64,000 nucleotides of DNA, taken from the NCBI RefSeq assembly GCF_004124275.1, contig NZ_CP027218.1, forward strand, positions 3,537,501 through 3,601,500, given 5' to 3'. Source of the DNA: Pseudomonas sp. DTU12.3. Lineage in GTDB: Bacteria > Pseudomonadota > Gammaproteobacteria > Pseudomonadales > Pseudomonadaceae. This document shows positions 38,398-47,650 of the stretch, one piece after another. Within the stretch, counting starts at the first letter, position 1; each line of letters starts with the position of its first letter. The translations under genes were made by a program, and so were the position numbers. The notes beneath the pieces are model-generated. The model was not told where the DNA came from. It did not search any database and saw only the letters and a program-made list of their open reading frames with translations.

Positions 38398-40568
38398 GTC
38401 TGGGTTGGGTCGACTTTTTTGCGTATGTGCTGTTCGGTCTCAAATATGTGGCGATTGCCCTCGCCCTGCTGATGTTCGTCCTCGGTCTCGATGATCTGTT
38501 CATCGACCTCGTGTACTGGTCCCGCAAGCTGATCCGGCGCTGGCGGATCTACGAAAAATTCGACCGCGCCGATGAAGAGCGCCTGTACGCAATCCCGGAA
38601 AAACCACTGGCGATCATGGTGCCGGCATGGAATGAAGTCGGTGTGGTCGGCGAAATGGCGCGCCTGGCCGCCTCGACCATCGACTATGAGAACTACCAGA
38701 TTTTTGTCGGCACCTATCCCAACGACGCCGAAACTCAAGCGGACGTCGATGCGGTCTGCCAGCACTACCCCAACGTGCACAAAGTGGTCTGCGCGCGCCC
38801 CGGCCCGACCAGCAAGGCCGACTGCCTGAACAACATCATCGACGCGATCCTGCGCTTTGAAAGCGAGGCGAAAATCCAGTTCGCCGGGTTCATCCTGCAC
38901 GACGCCGAAGACGTGATTTCCCCGATGGAATTGCGCCTGTTCAACTATCTGCTGCCGAACAAGGACCTGATCCAGATCCCGGTCTACCCGTATGCACCGG
39001 AGTGGAAAGGCTTCACTGCCGGCCACTATGTCGATGAGTTCGCCGAGAACCACGGCAAGGACGTCATCGTCCGCGAAGCCTTGACCGGTCAGGTGCCCAG
39101 CGCTGGCGTCGGCACCTGCTTCAGCCGCAAGGCCATCAGCGCCCTGCTCGAAGACGGCGACGGTATCGCTTTCGATGTGCAAAGTCTCACCGAGGACTAC
39201 GACATCGGTTTCCGTCTTAAGCAAAAAGGCATGAAGTGCATTTTCGCCCGCTACTCGGTCAGCGATCCGAAACTGGCGCTGGAGCAACCGTGGGTGTTCG
39301 GCATGAACCGCGAGTTCTCCCAAGTGATCTGTGTCCGTGAGCATTTCCCCCGGGATTTGCAGCATGCGATCCGGCAGAAATCGCGCTGGATTGTCGGCAT
39401 CGTGTTTCAAGGCACCAAGAACCTCGGCTGGAGCCGCAAGGGTCTGCTCAACTATTTCCTCTGGCGCGACCGGCGCGGCCTGATCGCCTACATGCTGAGC
39501 TTCCTCGTCAACCTGCTGTTCGTGGTCTTGATGGTGATGTGGCTGGTGACGGTGATTTCTCCCGAGTCGTGGCGCTATCCGTCAATTCTTTCCGACAGCT
39601 CTCTGCTGCCGATATTGCTTTGGCTGAACGGCTTCATGCTGCTCAACCGGCTGTTTCAGCGCGGCTGGTTCGTCACCCGTTATTACGGACTGGGCGAGGG
39701 CCTGCTGTCGGCACCGCGAATGATGTGGAGCAACTTCGTCAACTTCTTCGCCAATCTGCGCGCGCTGAAACAAGTCATGGAGATGGGCGACTCCCGGCGC
39801 GTGGCGTGGGACAAGACCACCCATGAATTCCCCGCCCTGACCAAAGCCCAACGCACACCGCTGGGCCATCGTCTGGTGGAAAAAGGCCTGCTGACCGAGG
39901 AACAACTGGAAGCGGCGATCACCAGTCCGGTACGTCGACGTCTGGGACGTGAATTGTTGTTGCGCGAATACATCGACAGCACGCAACTGGTGCAGGCACT
40001 GGCCGAACAACTTGATCTGGAGTGGGCGCCGCTCAACCCGTTCAAACTCGACAAACGCCTGATCGACGCCGTGCCGCGCCGTGTGGCATCGCATTATGGC
40101 GTGCTGCCGGTGGCTGAAGATGGTGAAACCCTGGTCCTGGCGTCGGAAGGTCCGGTCAGCCAGGTGTCGCTCGGTGCGATCAGCCGTCAATTGAAACGCC
40201 CGGTACGCTGCCGACTGGCACCGCAGGGCCGTGTGACTTTGGGGATTCGTCACTGGTACGCCAGTCACCGACAGAATGAGGAAGTGCGTCATATGCTTGA
40301 AGTGCTTGAGCGTCATCAGGACGATGAAGCCTTGCTGGAACGCGTCAGCCGCCATCAGGTGTTGCTGGGCAATTTGCTGCAGGTACGCGGGATGGTGCCA
40401 CCCACCCTGTTCAATCAGGCATTGATCGATTTCGACGCCGAAAACATGTCACTCGGCGAACATCTGATTTCCCGGGGCATGATCACCCAGGAAGTACTCG
40501 ATCAGGCCCTTGCAGATCAGGCCAGCGAACAACAAGCCGCCTACCGCATCGTTCGGGAGGCTGCATGA
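38394..40568 (+). CDS. nfrB: NfrB-like inner-membrane glycosyltransferase with MshEN c-di-GMP-binding region
   Basis: A 724-residue protein. It has an N-terminal membrane segment (about 8-30), then a family 2 glycosyltransferase domain with VPAWNEVGVVG, FILHDAEDV, SLTEDYDIGFR and RQKSRWIVG (processive-synthase type motifs). Two to three further membrane segments follow at about 355-425. The C-terminal 240 residues carry MshEN-type repeats: PLGHRLVEKGLLTEEQLEAA and RLGRELLLREYIDSTQL (about 488-540), with a second, weaker pair LLGNLLQVRGMVPP and SLGEHLISRGMITQEVLDQA (about 657-710). In E. coli NfrB is reported as a c-di-GMP-dependent exopolysaccharide synthase needed for phage N4 adsorption. 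It overlaps wecB and nfrA by four bases each. Confidence 0.9.
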   Translation: MSLGWVDFFAYVLFGLKYVAIALALLMFVLGLDDLFIDLVYWSRKLIRRWRIYEKFDRADEERLYAIPEKPLAIMVPAWNEVGVVGEMARLAASTIDYENYQIFVGTYPNDAETQADVDAVCQHYPNVHKVVCARPGPTSKADCLNNIIDAILRFESEAKIQFAGFILHDAEDVISPMELRLFNYLLPNKDLIQIPVYPYAPEWKGFTAGHYVDEFAENHGKDVIVREALTGQVPSAGVGTCFSRKAISALLEDGDGIAFDVQSLTEDYDIGFRLKQKGMKCIFARYSVSDPKLALEQPWVFGMNREFSQVICVREHFPRDLQHAIRQKSRWIVGIVFQGTKNLGWSRKGLLNYFLWRDRRGLIAYMLSFLVNLLFVVLMVMWLVTVISPESWRYPSILSDSSLLPILLWLNGFMLLNRLFQRGWFVTRYYGLGEGLLSAPRMMWSNFVNFFANLRALKQVMEMGDSRRVAWDKTTHEFPALTKAQRTPLGHRLVEKGLLTEEQLEAAITSPVRRRLGRELLLREYIDSTQLVQALAEQLDLEWAPLNPFKLDKRLIDAVPRRVASHYGVLPVAEDGETLVLASEGPVSQVSLGAISRQLKRPVRCRLAPQGRVTLGIRHWYASHRQNEEVRHMLEVLERHQDDEALLERVSRHQVLLGNLLQVRGMVPPTLFNQALIDFDAENMSLGEHLISRGMITQEVLDQALADQASEQQAAYRIVREAA

Positions 40569-43500
40569 AGCCTGTGCACCGTCACACCCTGTTGATGGGT
40601 AGCCTGCTGCTGGGCATGAGTACGGCGTATCCGCTGCACGCCGCGCCGCTGAGCGATTTCGAACAGTTCCGCAGTTACCCCTACATGGATCGCAGCTACC
40701 GCGAAGCGAAAAAGGGCAACTGGAAAGAAGTCGAACGACTGATGCGGCACTTGCTGGAAAAAGTCCCGAAAAACGACGAGGCACGCGCCCTGCTGGTGGA
40801 ATCGCTGGCCAGACAACGGCGCTATGGCGACGCCGTCCAGGCGCTGCCGAACAATGACAGCGCAGCCGTGCTCGATTTACGCCTGACCTGGATCGAACAG
40901 GATCCGCCGAGCAGCACCCAGGTCGAACAATGGATGGCCACCAGTGACCTGAATGACCGCATACGTCTGTGGCAGGCCTACAGCTTGAGTCTGGCCAAGT
41001 TCGGCGGCGCGGCCAAGGCCCACGACTGGCTCGCCCAACTGGCGCCCCGAGGGGACGACAACATCCTGCGCCTGGCGCGTGCCAATTGGTCAGAGCAACT
41101 GCGCGACTGGACGGGCACCATCGAACAACTGGCGCCGCTGGCGGCGAAAAAACAACTGGATGCCGAAGGCTGGCAGCGCCTGGCCAACGCTTATGTTCAA
41201 CGCCTCGACGAAAAACCCTTGCAGCAATTGCTGCAACAGGCACCGACAGCGGAAGCCGCGCGCCAAGCGCGTCTGGCGATGGTCAATCGCGCCATCGCCA
41301 TGGGTCACGATCAGCAGGCACAACGCTGGTTGCAATCGTTGCCCGCCTCCGACCTGGCCGATCCAGTGCAACGCCAGCGTCTTTGGGAACTGGCACGGCA
41401 GACCGATGATGTACCCACCGTGCAACGCCTGAGCAACGATTTGCAGCGACCTTGCCTGGAAACTGCCGATTGGCTGTCGCGTCACGACCCGGAAGCCGCG
41501 CTGACGCAATTGCGCGGCTGTCAGCCGACGGATGATCCACAAAAATGGCTGGTGCTTGCCCAGCGCCTGCAAGCCACCGATCTGTTGCAAAACACTCGCT
41601 TGCCGGCGCCGTGGGACAGCCGTCGTCAGGCGCAGTTGGTGGATGTCTGGCAGGAACAGGGCGACAGCAGCAAAGTCATGGTCTGGCTGGCCGGCCAGAC
41701 GCAAACGCCCGCCGTGGTCAAACGCCGCGCCGAACTGGCGCAGACCATGGGCCGGCGCACCGAAGAGCAAACCCTGTGGGAATACCATTACCGTCAGACC
41801 GGCAACCTGGCGTCGCTGAATCAGGCGAGTTTCCTCGCACTCAATAGCGGCGACCGCCAACACGCACAGCAACTGCTGGAAACCGCTTATGACCGCCATG
41901 ACGGACGTCTGCCCGGCGCCGCGCTGCAACGACTGGCCGGTCTGTATGCTTCATCCAGCGATATCACGGCACAGCAACAACGGCGTATGGCGTCGCTGCT
42001 CGGGCATGTCGACGGCGCCACTCGCGGTCAACTGCTCGCGCAGCTCGCGGAAAAAGGTCAGTGCGATGTCGTGCAACAAGCCGTCGGCGACCACCCGCAA
42101 GCCATCGGCGACTATCGCGCCCTTGGCCGCTGTGCGATGCCCGATCGTCCGGGCGAAGCCGTGGTTTATTACCAGCAGGCAGAAAAGCTCGGTGACCGCA
42201 GCAGTCGTTTGCCGTTGGCCTACGCGCTGGAAGCCGCTGGCGATTCCACCGCTGCATTGGCCATCTGGCGCAGCATTCCCGCTGCGCAACTCAGCGACAA
42301 CGCCCGCCTGACCGCGAGTCGCAGCGCGCTGAACGCGGGCGACAATCAAGCCGCCGAACGTTTCTGGCAGCAAAGCAGCACACGCGGCGCCAATGAATGG
42401 GCATTGGGTGCGGCAGTCGCCGATGCTCGCGGCGACCATGCACAAGCGTTGCAACGACAACGTCAGGCCCTGCAAACAGCCCCGGATGCCGGGCATTTCT
42501 ACGCGGCCTCGGTCACGGCACAGAAAGCCGGCGATCTTGCGCAAAGCAATGCATGGCTGGCCGAAGCCGTGCGGCGCGAGCCGGGCAATCCGCGCTATCG
42601 CGCCGATTACGGCATGCGCCTTGCGGGCGCCGCCACCCGTGAACAACGCGCCACAGCCATTCCCTATCTGCAGCAGGCTACCCGCGACTTCCCCGAGGAT
42701 TATCACCTCGGCGAAACCCTCGCCTGGCGTTATGACGAGGTCGAGGACAGCGCTTCGGCGCGCAAAGAACTGCGCCGCGTCATCGATCTCGAACAGAACC
42801 CGGTGGCTGCCGACGATGAAGATGGCAGCATGGAAGCCCGGCGTTATCGTCAGCGGCGCGCCCATGAAGCCTTGTCTCGCCGGGACAACTTCACCATCGC
42901 CAGCACCTGGTCACCGGCCGGCGTATCGACCAACGACTTCCTGCGCGATGACAAAAGCCAAGGCTCGAATCGCAGCCCGAACTCGCAAAACGTCCAGGTT
43001 GCGATGTGGGATCACGCCCTCGGTGAAGAACCGAGTCGCGCCGGCAGTTCGCTGTCGGTCTACGGCCGTGTGCTGCTGGGTGGTCAGAGCCGCTCCAGTT
43101 ACGCCGAATCCGTCGCGGCGGGCGTCGGTCTGCGCTACAAGCCGTGGGGCACGCAGAACATCAACTTCTATGGCGAAATCTACAAACAGAGCCAGTTCGA
43201 TGACCAGGACAATCATGGCCTCAGCCTTGGCCAGTTGATCAATCCGGACAAGCTCTCGGATCAACTCGACGATCATCGTCAGGACGGTCACACCACCACC
43301 GACTACCTGTTGCGCGCCACTGCATCGTTTCTCGATCAGGGCAAATACCGCAACGACTGGCGCGTCGACGAAAGCGACTGGGATGAACGCTTCCTCTACC
43401 TCGATGCCGCATGGTGGACCAAGGCCGGCGATCATCAGTGGCTGTCGCGGTTCCAGCAAGGGCATACATGGAAGCTGCCGTTCAACGGTGCGCAGACGAT

Positions 43501-43726
43501 CATGCCGTATGGCTTTCTCGAGTTTGCCAGCCAGGATCCAAGCAACGACTGGCGGCAGGATCTGCGCACCGGGGTCGGTTTGCGCTGGCAATGGTGGTAC
43601 GACGATGACCGCTATAACGCCTACCGCTCGAAGCTGACAGTGCGGACCGAGTACCAACAGGCGCTGGGCGGCAATCTGTATGAAGGTGGCAATGGTGTGC
43701 TGCTGGGCGTGGAGTGGAATTTCTGA
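40565..43726 (+). CDS. nfrA: NfrA-like outer-membrane protein (TPR domain plus C-terminal beta barrel)
   Basis: A 1053-residue protein. Residues 1-26 form a signal peptide (MKPVHRHTLLMGSLLLGMST... to LHA-APL). About residues 40-750 are TPR-like helical repeats rich in Ala, Gln and Leu. The last 280 residues are beta-rich and end LLGVEWNF, with the terminal Phe expected of an outer-membrane barrel. It matches the bacteriophage N4 adsorption protein A family in length and layout. In E. coli NfrA is the outer-membrane partner of NfrB and the N4 receptor component. Its likely task here is export or display of the polymer made by NfrB. Confidence 0.88.
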   Translation: MKPVHRHTLLMGSLLLGMSTAYPLHAAPLSDFEQFRSYPYMDRSYREAKKGNWKEVERLMRHLLEKVPKNDEARALLVESLARQRRYGDAVQALPNNDSAAVLDLRLTWIEQDPPSSTQVEQWMATSDLNDRIRLWQAYSLSLAKFGGAAKAHDWLAQLAPRGDDNILRLARANWSEQLRDWTGTIEQLAPLAAKKQLDAEGWQRLANAYVQRLDEKPLQQLLQQAPTAEAARQARLAMVNRAIAMGHDQQAQRWLQSLPASDLADPVQRQRLWELARQTDDVPTVQRLSNDLQRPCLETADWLSRHDPEAALTQLRGCQPTDDPQKWLVLAQRLQATDLLQNTRLPAPWDSRRQAQLVDVWQEQGDSSKVMVWLAGQTQTPAVVKRRAELAQTMGRRTEEQTLWEYHYRQTGNLASLNQASFLALNSGDRQHAQQLLETAYDRHDGRLPGAALQRLAGLYASSSDITAQQQRRMASLLGHVDGATRGQLLAQLAEKGQCDVVQQAVGDHPQAIGDYRALGRCAMPDRPGEAVVYYQQAEKLGDRSSRLPLAYALEAAGDSTAALAIWRSIPAAQLSDNARLTASRSALNAGDNQAAERFWQQSSTRGANEWALGAAVADARGDHAQALQRQRQALQTAPDAGHFYAASVTAQKAGDLAQSNAWLAEAVRREPGNPRYRADYGMRLAGAATREQRATAIPYLQQATRDFPEDYHLGETLAWRYDEVEDSASARKELRRVIDLEQNPVAADDEDGSMEARRYRQRRAHEALSRRDNFTIASTWSPAGVSTNDFLRDDKSQGSNRSPNSQNVQVAMWDHALGEEPSRAGSSLSVYGRVLLGGQSRSSYAESVAAGVGLRYKPWGTQNINFYGEIYKQSQFDDQDNHGLSLGQLINPDKLSDQLDDHRQDGHTTTDYLLRATASFLDQGKYRNDWRVDESDWDERFLYLDAAWWTKAGDHQWLSRFQQGHTWKLPFNGAQTIMPYGFLEFASQDPSNDWRQDLRTGVGLRWQWWYDDDRYNAYRSKLTVRTEYQQALGGNLYEGGNGVLLGVEWNF

Positions 43727-44598
43727 TGGCTCGATGGATGCTGTTTTTCTGCCTGCTGCTGGGCACTGTGGTCGCGCGAGCCGATGAGCGCGTGTTCTAT
43801 CAACCGTTGAATGTCGATGCGGGTCTCACTCAGGCGCAGTGGCTACGAATATGGCAAGACACGGCGAAACAAGGCACGCGCACGCTGATCGTGCAGTGGA
43901 CCGCATACGGCGACTCAGACTTCGGCGGTGCCAACGGCTGGCTCGCCAACAGTCTGCAACTGGCACAACAACAAGGACTGCAACTGGTACTCGGGTTGAA
44001 GATGGATCCGGCCTATTACCAGCGTATCGACGAACTGGACAGCGCTGGTCTCGCTAAATACTGGCAAGCGCAACTGGGCCAATCGCTGGCGCAGCAGCAG
44101 AAGCTGCGCGAGGACTGGAAGCTGCCGGTGAGTGGCTGGTATCTGCCGCTGGAGCTGGATGACTTGCACTTCCTCGCGGCGGATCGCCGGGCAACGCTGC
44201 AACGTCAGCTCAAAGACCTCGCCGGCAAACTCGACGCACCGCTGCACGTCAGTGCATTCAGCGCCGGTAAGCTCGCGCCGAACATCAACGCGCAATGGCT
44301 GGGCGAGTTGAGCGCTGCGGGCGTTCAGGTCTGGTGGCAGGATGGCGCCGGTACCGGGCGCTTGCCGCCCGTGGTGCGCAGCAGCTATGCCAGCGCACTG
44401 CCCTGCTCCGTCGGTATCGTGCGAGAAGCGTTCCGCCAGGTCAGTGGTGACGTCCAGCCGTTCCACGCCGAGCCTGCTGCCCCGGATGTGACGTCGAGCG
44501 GTTGTCACGCCAGCGCGGTGTTTTCTCTGCGCTATCGCCCGTGGGGCCGGGTGATTCTCGACAACCAGCGCAAGGCCGGCAATGTACAAAATCATTGA
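43726..44598 (+). CDS. YbcH-like periplasmic DUF4434 protein
   Basis: A 290-residue protein with signal peptide MARWMLFFCLLLGTVVARA. The mature part looks like a (beta/alpha) barrel (TLIVQWTAYGDSDFGG, LQLVLGLKMDPAYYQ, VSGWYLPLELDDLHF, GVQVWWQDGAG), similar to DUF4434, a glycoside-hydrolase-like domain. E. coli nfrA is accompanied by a comparable gene, ybcH. It may modify or trim the exported glycan; that is inference. The start ATG overlaps the nfrA stop (TGATG), and its 3' end overlaps the cyclase gene by 17 bases. Confidence 0.8.
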   Translation: MARWMLFFCLLLGTVVARADERVFYQPLNVDAGLTQAQWLRIWQDTAKQGTRTLIVQWTAYGDSDFGGANGWLANSLQLAQQQGLQLVLGLKMDPAYYQRIDELDSAGLAKYWQAQLGQSLAQQQKLREDWKLPVSGWYLPLELDDLHFLAADRRATLQRQLKDLAGKLDAPLHVSAFSAGKLAPNINAQWLGELSAAGVQVWWQDGAGTGRLPPVVRSSYASALPCSVGIVREAFRQVSGDVQPFHAEPAAPDVTSSGCHASAVFSLRYRPWGRVILDNQRKAGNVQNH

Positions 44599-45658
44599 AG
44601 ACGAGGTCCTGAAAAAAACCGCGCCCGCTGAATTGCGGGCCGAGTTTGTCCAGCACGAATTCGAGCGCCTGCATTCCTTCAGCCTGTTGATCTTTATCGT
44701 CAGCATCGCCATGTGGCTGATCTTCGACTTGATCGTCAGTCTCCTTGGCGGTCAGGGATTCACCTGGCGATCAATGCTATTCGTGGCGTTTTTCTCTGTG
44801 CTGACCATGGTGTTGTGGTTTACCCGCCAGGCCCGACATTTCGATGTTCTGGCGGTGTTGCTGGTAGTGGGCCTGACCGTGGGTATTCGATTGATCGTCA
44901 GCGGCTTGCCCCCGGCCGTACACAGTTCCTGGCTGGTGCTCGCTGCGGCCGCCATGCTCTACAGCTTCTCGGTACTGCCGCTGAGTCGCCGGGCATTCTT
45001 TATCGTGCAGTTCCTGATCTGGCTGCTGCTCAACCCGTTTATCAACACCACCACCAGCCTGGTTGAACTCAGGGGCGTACTGACCGCCTGCTACAGCGTG
45101 TTTCTCTGTGCGTTGACGATTTACACGTTCCTCAAGCTGCGCGAAGCCAAACTGTACAACTACATCATGTCCAGGCTGCTGCTGGATCAGGCCTACAACG
45201 ACACGCTGACGGAAATCCCCAATCGTCGATCGTTCATGACCCTCGCGGAAAAACACCTGCGGGCAGAGCCTCGCGAGCATGACCACTACCTGTTGATGAT
45301 CGACATCGACAACTTCAAGAAGGTCAACGATACCTATGGCCACGACATCGGCGATGAGGTGCTGAAACGCATCGCTGCCGATATCAAAAAGGTCATGCAG
45401 CAGTTCGATTACGCACGCCTGGGTGGCGAGGAGTTTGCAATTTATCTGGCGGGAGTCCAGCGCGAGGAGGTTGCAGCGCTGGCGGGTGAATTGTGCCGTT
45501 TGGTGCGGGAGCAACCGACCCGGTATCCGGTGACGATCAGTATCGGCGTGACCCGGGTGGAAGACGACGATTCGCTGACGCAGGCGTTGGTCAAGGCGGA
45601 TGCGGCGTTGTATGAGTCAAAGCATACGGGCAAGGATCGCTACACTTTTCATCAGTAA
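44582..45658 (+). CDS. Membrane diguanylate cyclase (GGDEF) of the exopolysaccharide operon
   Basis: A 358-residue protein. Five to six membrane segments (about 30-185) precede a GGDEF domain with DIDNFKKVNDTYGHDIGDEVL and the active-site GGEEF near residue 280. The residues preceding it read QQFD where an inhibitory I-site would have RxxD, so canonical product inhibition appears to be missing. It would synthesise c-di-GMP at the inner membrane next to the MshEN-containing NfrB-like synthase. It is the last gene of the operon, overlapping the YbcH-like gene. Confidence 0.93.
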   Translation: MYKIIEDEVLKKTAPAELRAEFVQHEFERLHSFSLLIFIVSIAMWLIFDLIVSLLGGQGFTWRSMLFVAFFSVLTMVLWFTRQARHFDVLAVLLVVGLTVGIRLIVSGLPPAVHSSWLVLAAAAMLYSFSVLPLSRRAFFIVQFLIWLLLNPFINTTTSLVELRGVLTACYSVFLCALTIYTFLKLREAKLYNYIMSRLLLDQAYNDTLTEIPNRRSFMTLAEKHLRAEPREHDHYLLMIDIDNFKKVNDTYGHDIGDEVLKRIAADIKKVMQQFDYARLGGEEFAIYLAGVQREEVAALAGELCRLVREQPTRYPVTISIGVTRVEDDDSLTQALVKADAALYESKHTGKDRYTFHQ

Positions 45659-45667
45659 ACTGTGTAT

Positions 45668-45775
45668 CGGCAGATCGATTGCCATCGCTGCCAAGCCAGC
45701 TCCCACATGATTGATGGTGTAGCCAAAATCGATGGGCACCCGATAAACCTGTGTGAGCTGGCCTGCCAGCGATAC
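45668..45775. repeat. Decayed REP-like inverted repeat
   Basis: GCTGCCAAGCCAGCTCCCAC near 45688 and the inverse GTGTGAGCTGGCCTGCCAGCG near 45749 form an imperfect pair. The region lies between the convergent cyclase and TerC-family genes and carries nothing else. Confidence 0.6.
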
Positions 45776-45798
45776 GGCCGGAACAGGCGCCGTGATCT

Positions 45799-47358
45799 TT
45801 AAGCGGTATCACGCTCCAACAACACCCGCGTCACGCGTCGCTCTTCAACCGCTTTCACAGTCATCCGCCAGCCTTCGTGCACCAGTCGATCGCCGATCAC
45901 CGGCAAACGATCCAGCAGGCTCATGACCAGCCCGGCCATGGTTTGATAATCCTCGGTCGGCTCGGCGCCAAACCCGGTGCGCTGACGAACCCGCGCCAGG
46001 TTCAATGCGCCGCTGACCAGAAACCCGCCCTGCTCCTCGACGACATCCGGGCCTTCGATTTCGCTGGCATCAGGCAACTCGCCGGCGATCGATTCGAGAA
46101 TGTCGGTCATGGTCAATACACCGACAAAATCGCCAAACTCGTTGACCACAAAGGCAATGTGCGTCGAGGCCGCGCGCATCTGTTCCAGCGCGTTAAGGAT
46201 CGAATAGCTGTCGAGCAGGTTGATGGTCTTGCGCGCCAGATGTTCCAGGTTCGGCTCGGTGCCGGCCAGATACTCCTTGAGCAACTCCTTCTTGTGCACG
46301 AAACCCAACGGCTCATCCACCGCACCGTCACGAATCAACGGCAGACGCGAGTACGACGAATGCATCAGCTTTGTACGAATTGTCTCAGCGTCGTCTGCCA
46401 GATCAATCCAGTCGACATCGGCGCGTACTGTCATCAGGTTGCGAATCGGTCGTTCGGCCAATTGCAGCACGCCGCTGATCATCACCCGCTCGCGACGATC
46501 AAACAGCTCCGCATTCGGCGCTTCACCGTTGTCGAGCAGATCGGAAATTTCCTCGCCGACCTCTTCCACCGCCAGTTTACGACCACCAAGCAGACGCATT
46601 ACCGCGTGTGCCGTGCGTTCACGCATCGGACGCAGGCCTTGCATCGAACGCTTGCGACGGGCGCGGGCGATCTGGTTGAACACCTCGATCAGGATCGAGA
46701 AACCGATCGCCGCGTACAAGTAGCCTTTCGGAATGTGGAACCCCAGACCTTCAGCCGTCAGGGCAAAACCGATCATCATCAAAAAGCCCAGGCACAGCAT
46801 GATCACCGTCGGGTGCGCATTGACGAAGCGCGTCAACGGCTTGCTGGCGACGATCATCAGACCGATGGAAATGATCACCGCGATCATCATCACCGCCAGT
46901 TCATCAACCATGCCCACAGCGGTAATCACTGCGTCCAGCGAGAACACCGCGTCGAGCACGACGATCTGCGCGACAATCGGCCAGAACAACGCATAAGCGG
47001 TATTGCTCGAGCGCTCGCCGACATGCCCTTCAAGGCGCTCATGCAGTTCCATCGTCGCTTTGAACAACAGGAACACGCCACCGAACAGCATGATCAGGTC
47101 ACGGCCGGAGAAGCTCTTGTCGAAGATTTCGAACAACGGCTGCGTGAGGGTGACCAGCCATGAAATACTCGCCAACAGGCCCAGGCGCATGATCAGCGCC
47201 AAAGACAGGCCGATGATGCGTGCGCGATCACGTTGATGCGGCGGCAGTTTGTCGGCGAGGATTGCGATGAACACCAGGTTGTCGATGCCCAGCACCAGTT
47301 CCAGCACGATCAGAGTCAACAAGCCTAACCAGGCTGTGGGATCCGCTAACCATTCCAT
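45799..47358 (-). CDS. TerC-family membrane protein with CBS pair and CorC/HlyC domain (YoaE-like)
   Basis: A 519-residue protein. The N-terminal half is a TerC domain with about seven membrane segments and the signatures [17 protein letters not shown] and [19 protein letters not shown]-domain pair (about 300-420) and a CorC_HlyC transporter-associated domain (last 80 residues) follow. The closest known layout is E. coli YoaE. TerC proteins are linked to metal (notably Mn) export or metal loading of secreted enzymes; the substrate is not shown here. The start at 47358 was chosen because the 519-residue form begins directly at the first membrane segment. Confidence 0.9.
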   Translation of the reverse strand: MEWLADPTAWLGLLTLIVLELVLGIDNLVFIAILADKLPPHQRDRARIIGLSLALIMRLGLLASISWLVTLTQPLFEIFDKSFSGRDLIMLFGGVFLLFKATMELHERLEGHVGERSSNTAYALFWPIVAQIVVLDAVFSLDAVITAVGMVDELAVMMIAVIISIGLMIVASKPLTRFVNAHPTVIMLCLGFLMMIGFALTAEGLGFHIPKGYLYAAIGFSILIEVFNQIARARRKRSMQGLRPMRERTAHAVMRLLGGRKLAVEEVGEEISDLLDNGEAPNAELFDRRERVMISGVLQLAERPIRNLMTVRADVDWIDLADDAETIRTKLMHSSYSRLPLIRDGAVDEPLGFVHKKELLKEYLAGTEPNLEHLARKTINLLDSYSILNALEQMRAASTHIAFVVNEFGDFVGVLTMTDILESIAGELPDASEIEGPDVVEEQGGFLVSGALNLARVRQRTGFGAEPTEDYQTMAGLVMSLLDRLPVIGDRLVHEGWRMTVKAVEERRVTRVLLERDTA

Positions 47359-47386
47359 AAAACGTCTCGATCTCTCTTCAGTGAAT

Positions 47387-47554
47387 TCAGGCTGCCGGAC
47401 ACGGCAAAGCGCAACGCGAAGGCTCAGGAGCCGCGTTATCAACGATAGTCGGGTGTCGGAAAACTGGATGCTGCGAGTGCGTCAAGACCGCGCCATGGCG
47501 CGAAAAGGAGGTTCTCTGTGGCAGAGACGGGGGAGGCTCCGAGAGGGTGTTCAT
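47387..47554 (-). CDS. Possible proline-rich leader ORF (55 aa) before the TerC-family gene
   Basis: A 55-codon ORF with AGGA 6 bp before its ATG ends 28 bp before the TerC-family start. It opens [16 protein letters not shown] and contains several Pro codons, including PPP, which is a known ribosome-stalling type of motif. It could be a regulatory leader or chance. Evidence is limited to the ribosome site and location. Confidence 0.35.
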   Translation of the reverse strand: MNTLSEPPPSLPQRTSFSRHGAVLTHSQHPVFRHPTIVDNAAPEPSRCALPCPAA

Positions 47555-47568
47555 GTAATTCCTGAATG

Positions 47569-47612
47569 AAAAATGGCCTTGAAGCCTACAGGCTCAGGCC
47601 ACTTTTCCTACA
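47569..47612. terminator. Candidate bidirectional terminator
   Basis: AAAATGGCCT and AGGCCACTTTT with an inner partial stem (GAAGCCTACAGGCTC) form an imperfect hairpin with A/T-rich flanks on both sides. It lies between the MerR gene (minus, ending at 47651) and the upstream end of the TerC leader. Confidence 0.5.
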
Positions 47613-47650
47613 GCAACAAATCATTTCAAAATCTGTACTACAACCCGAAG

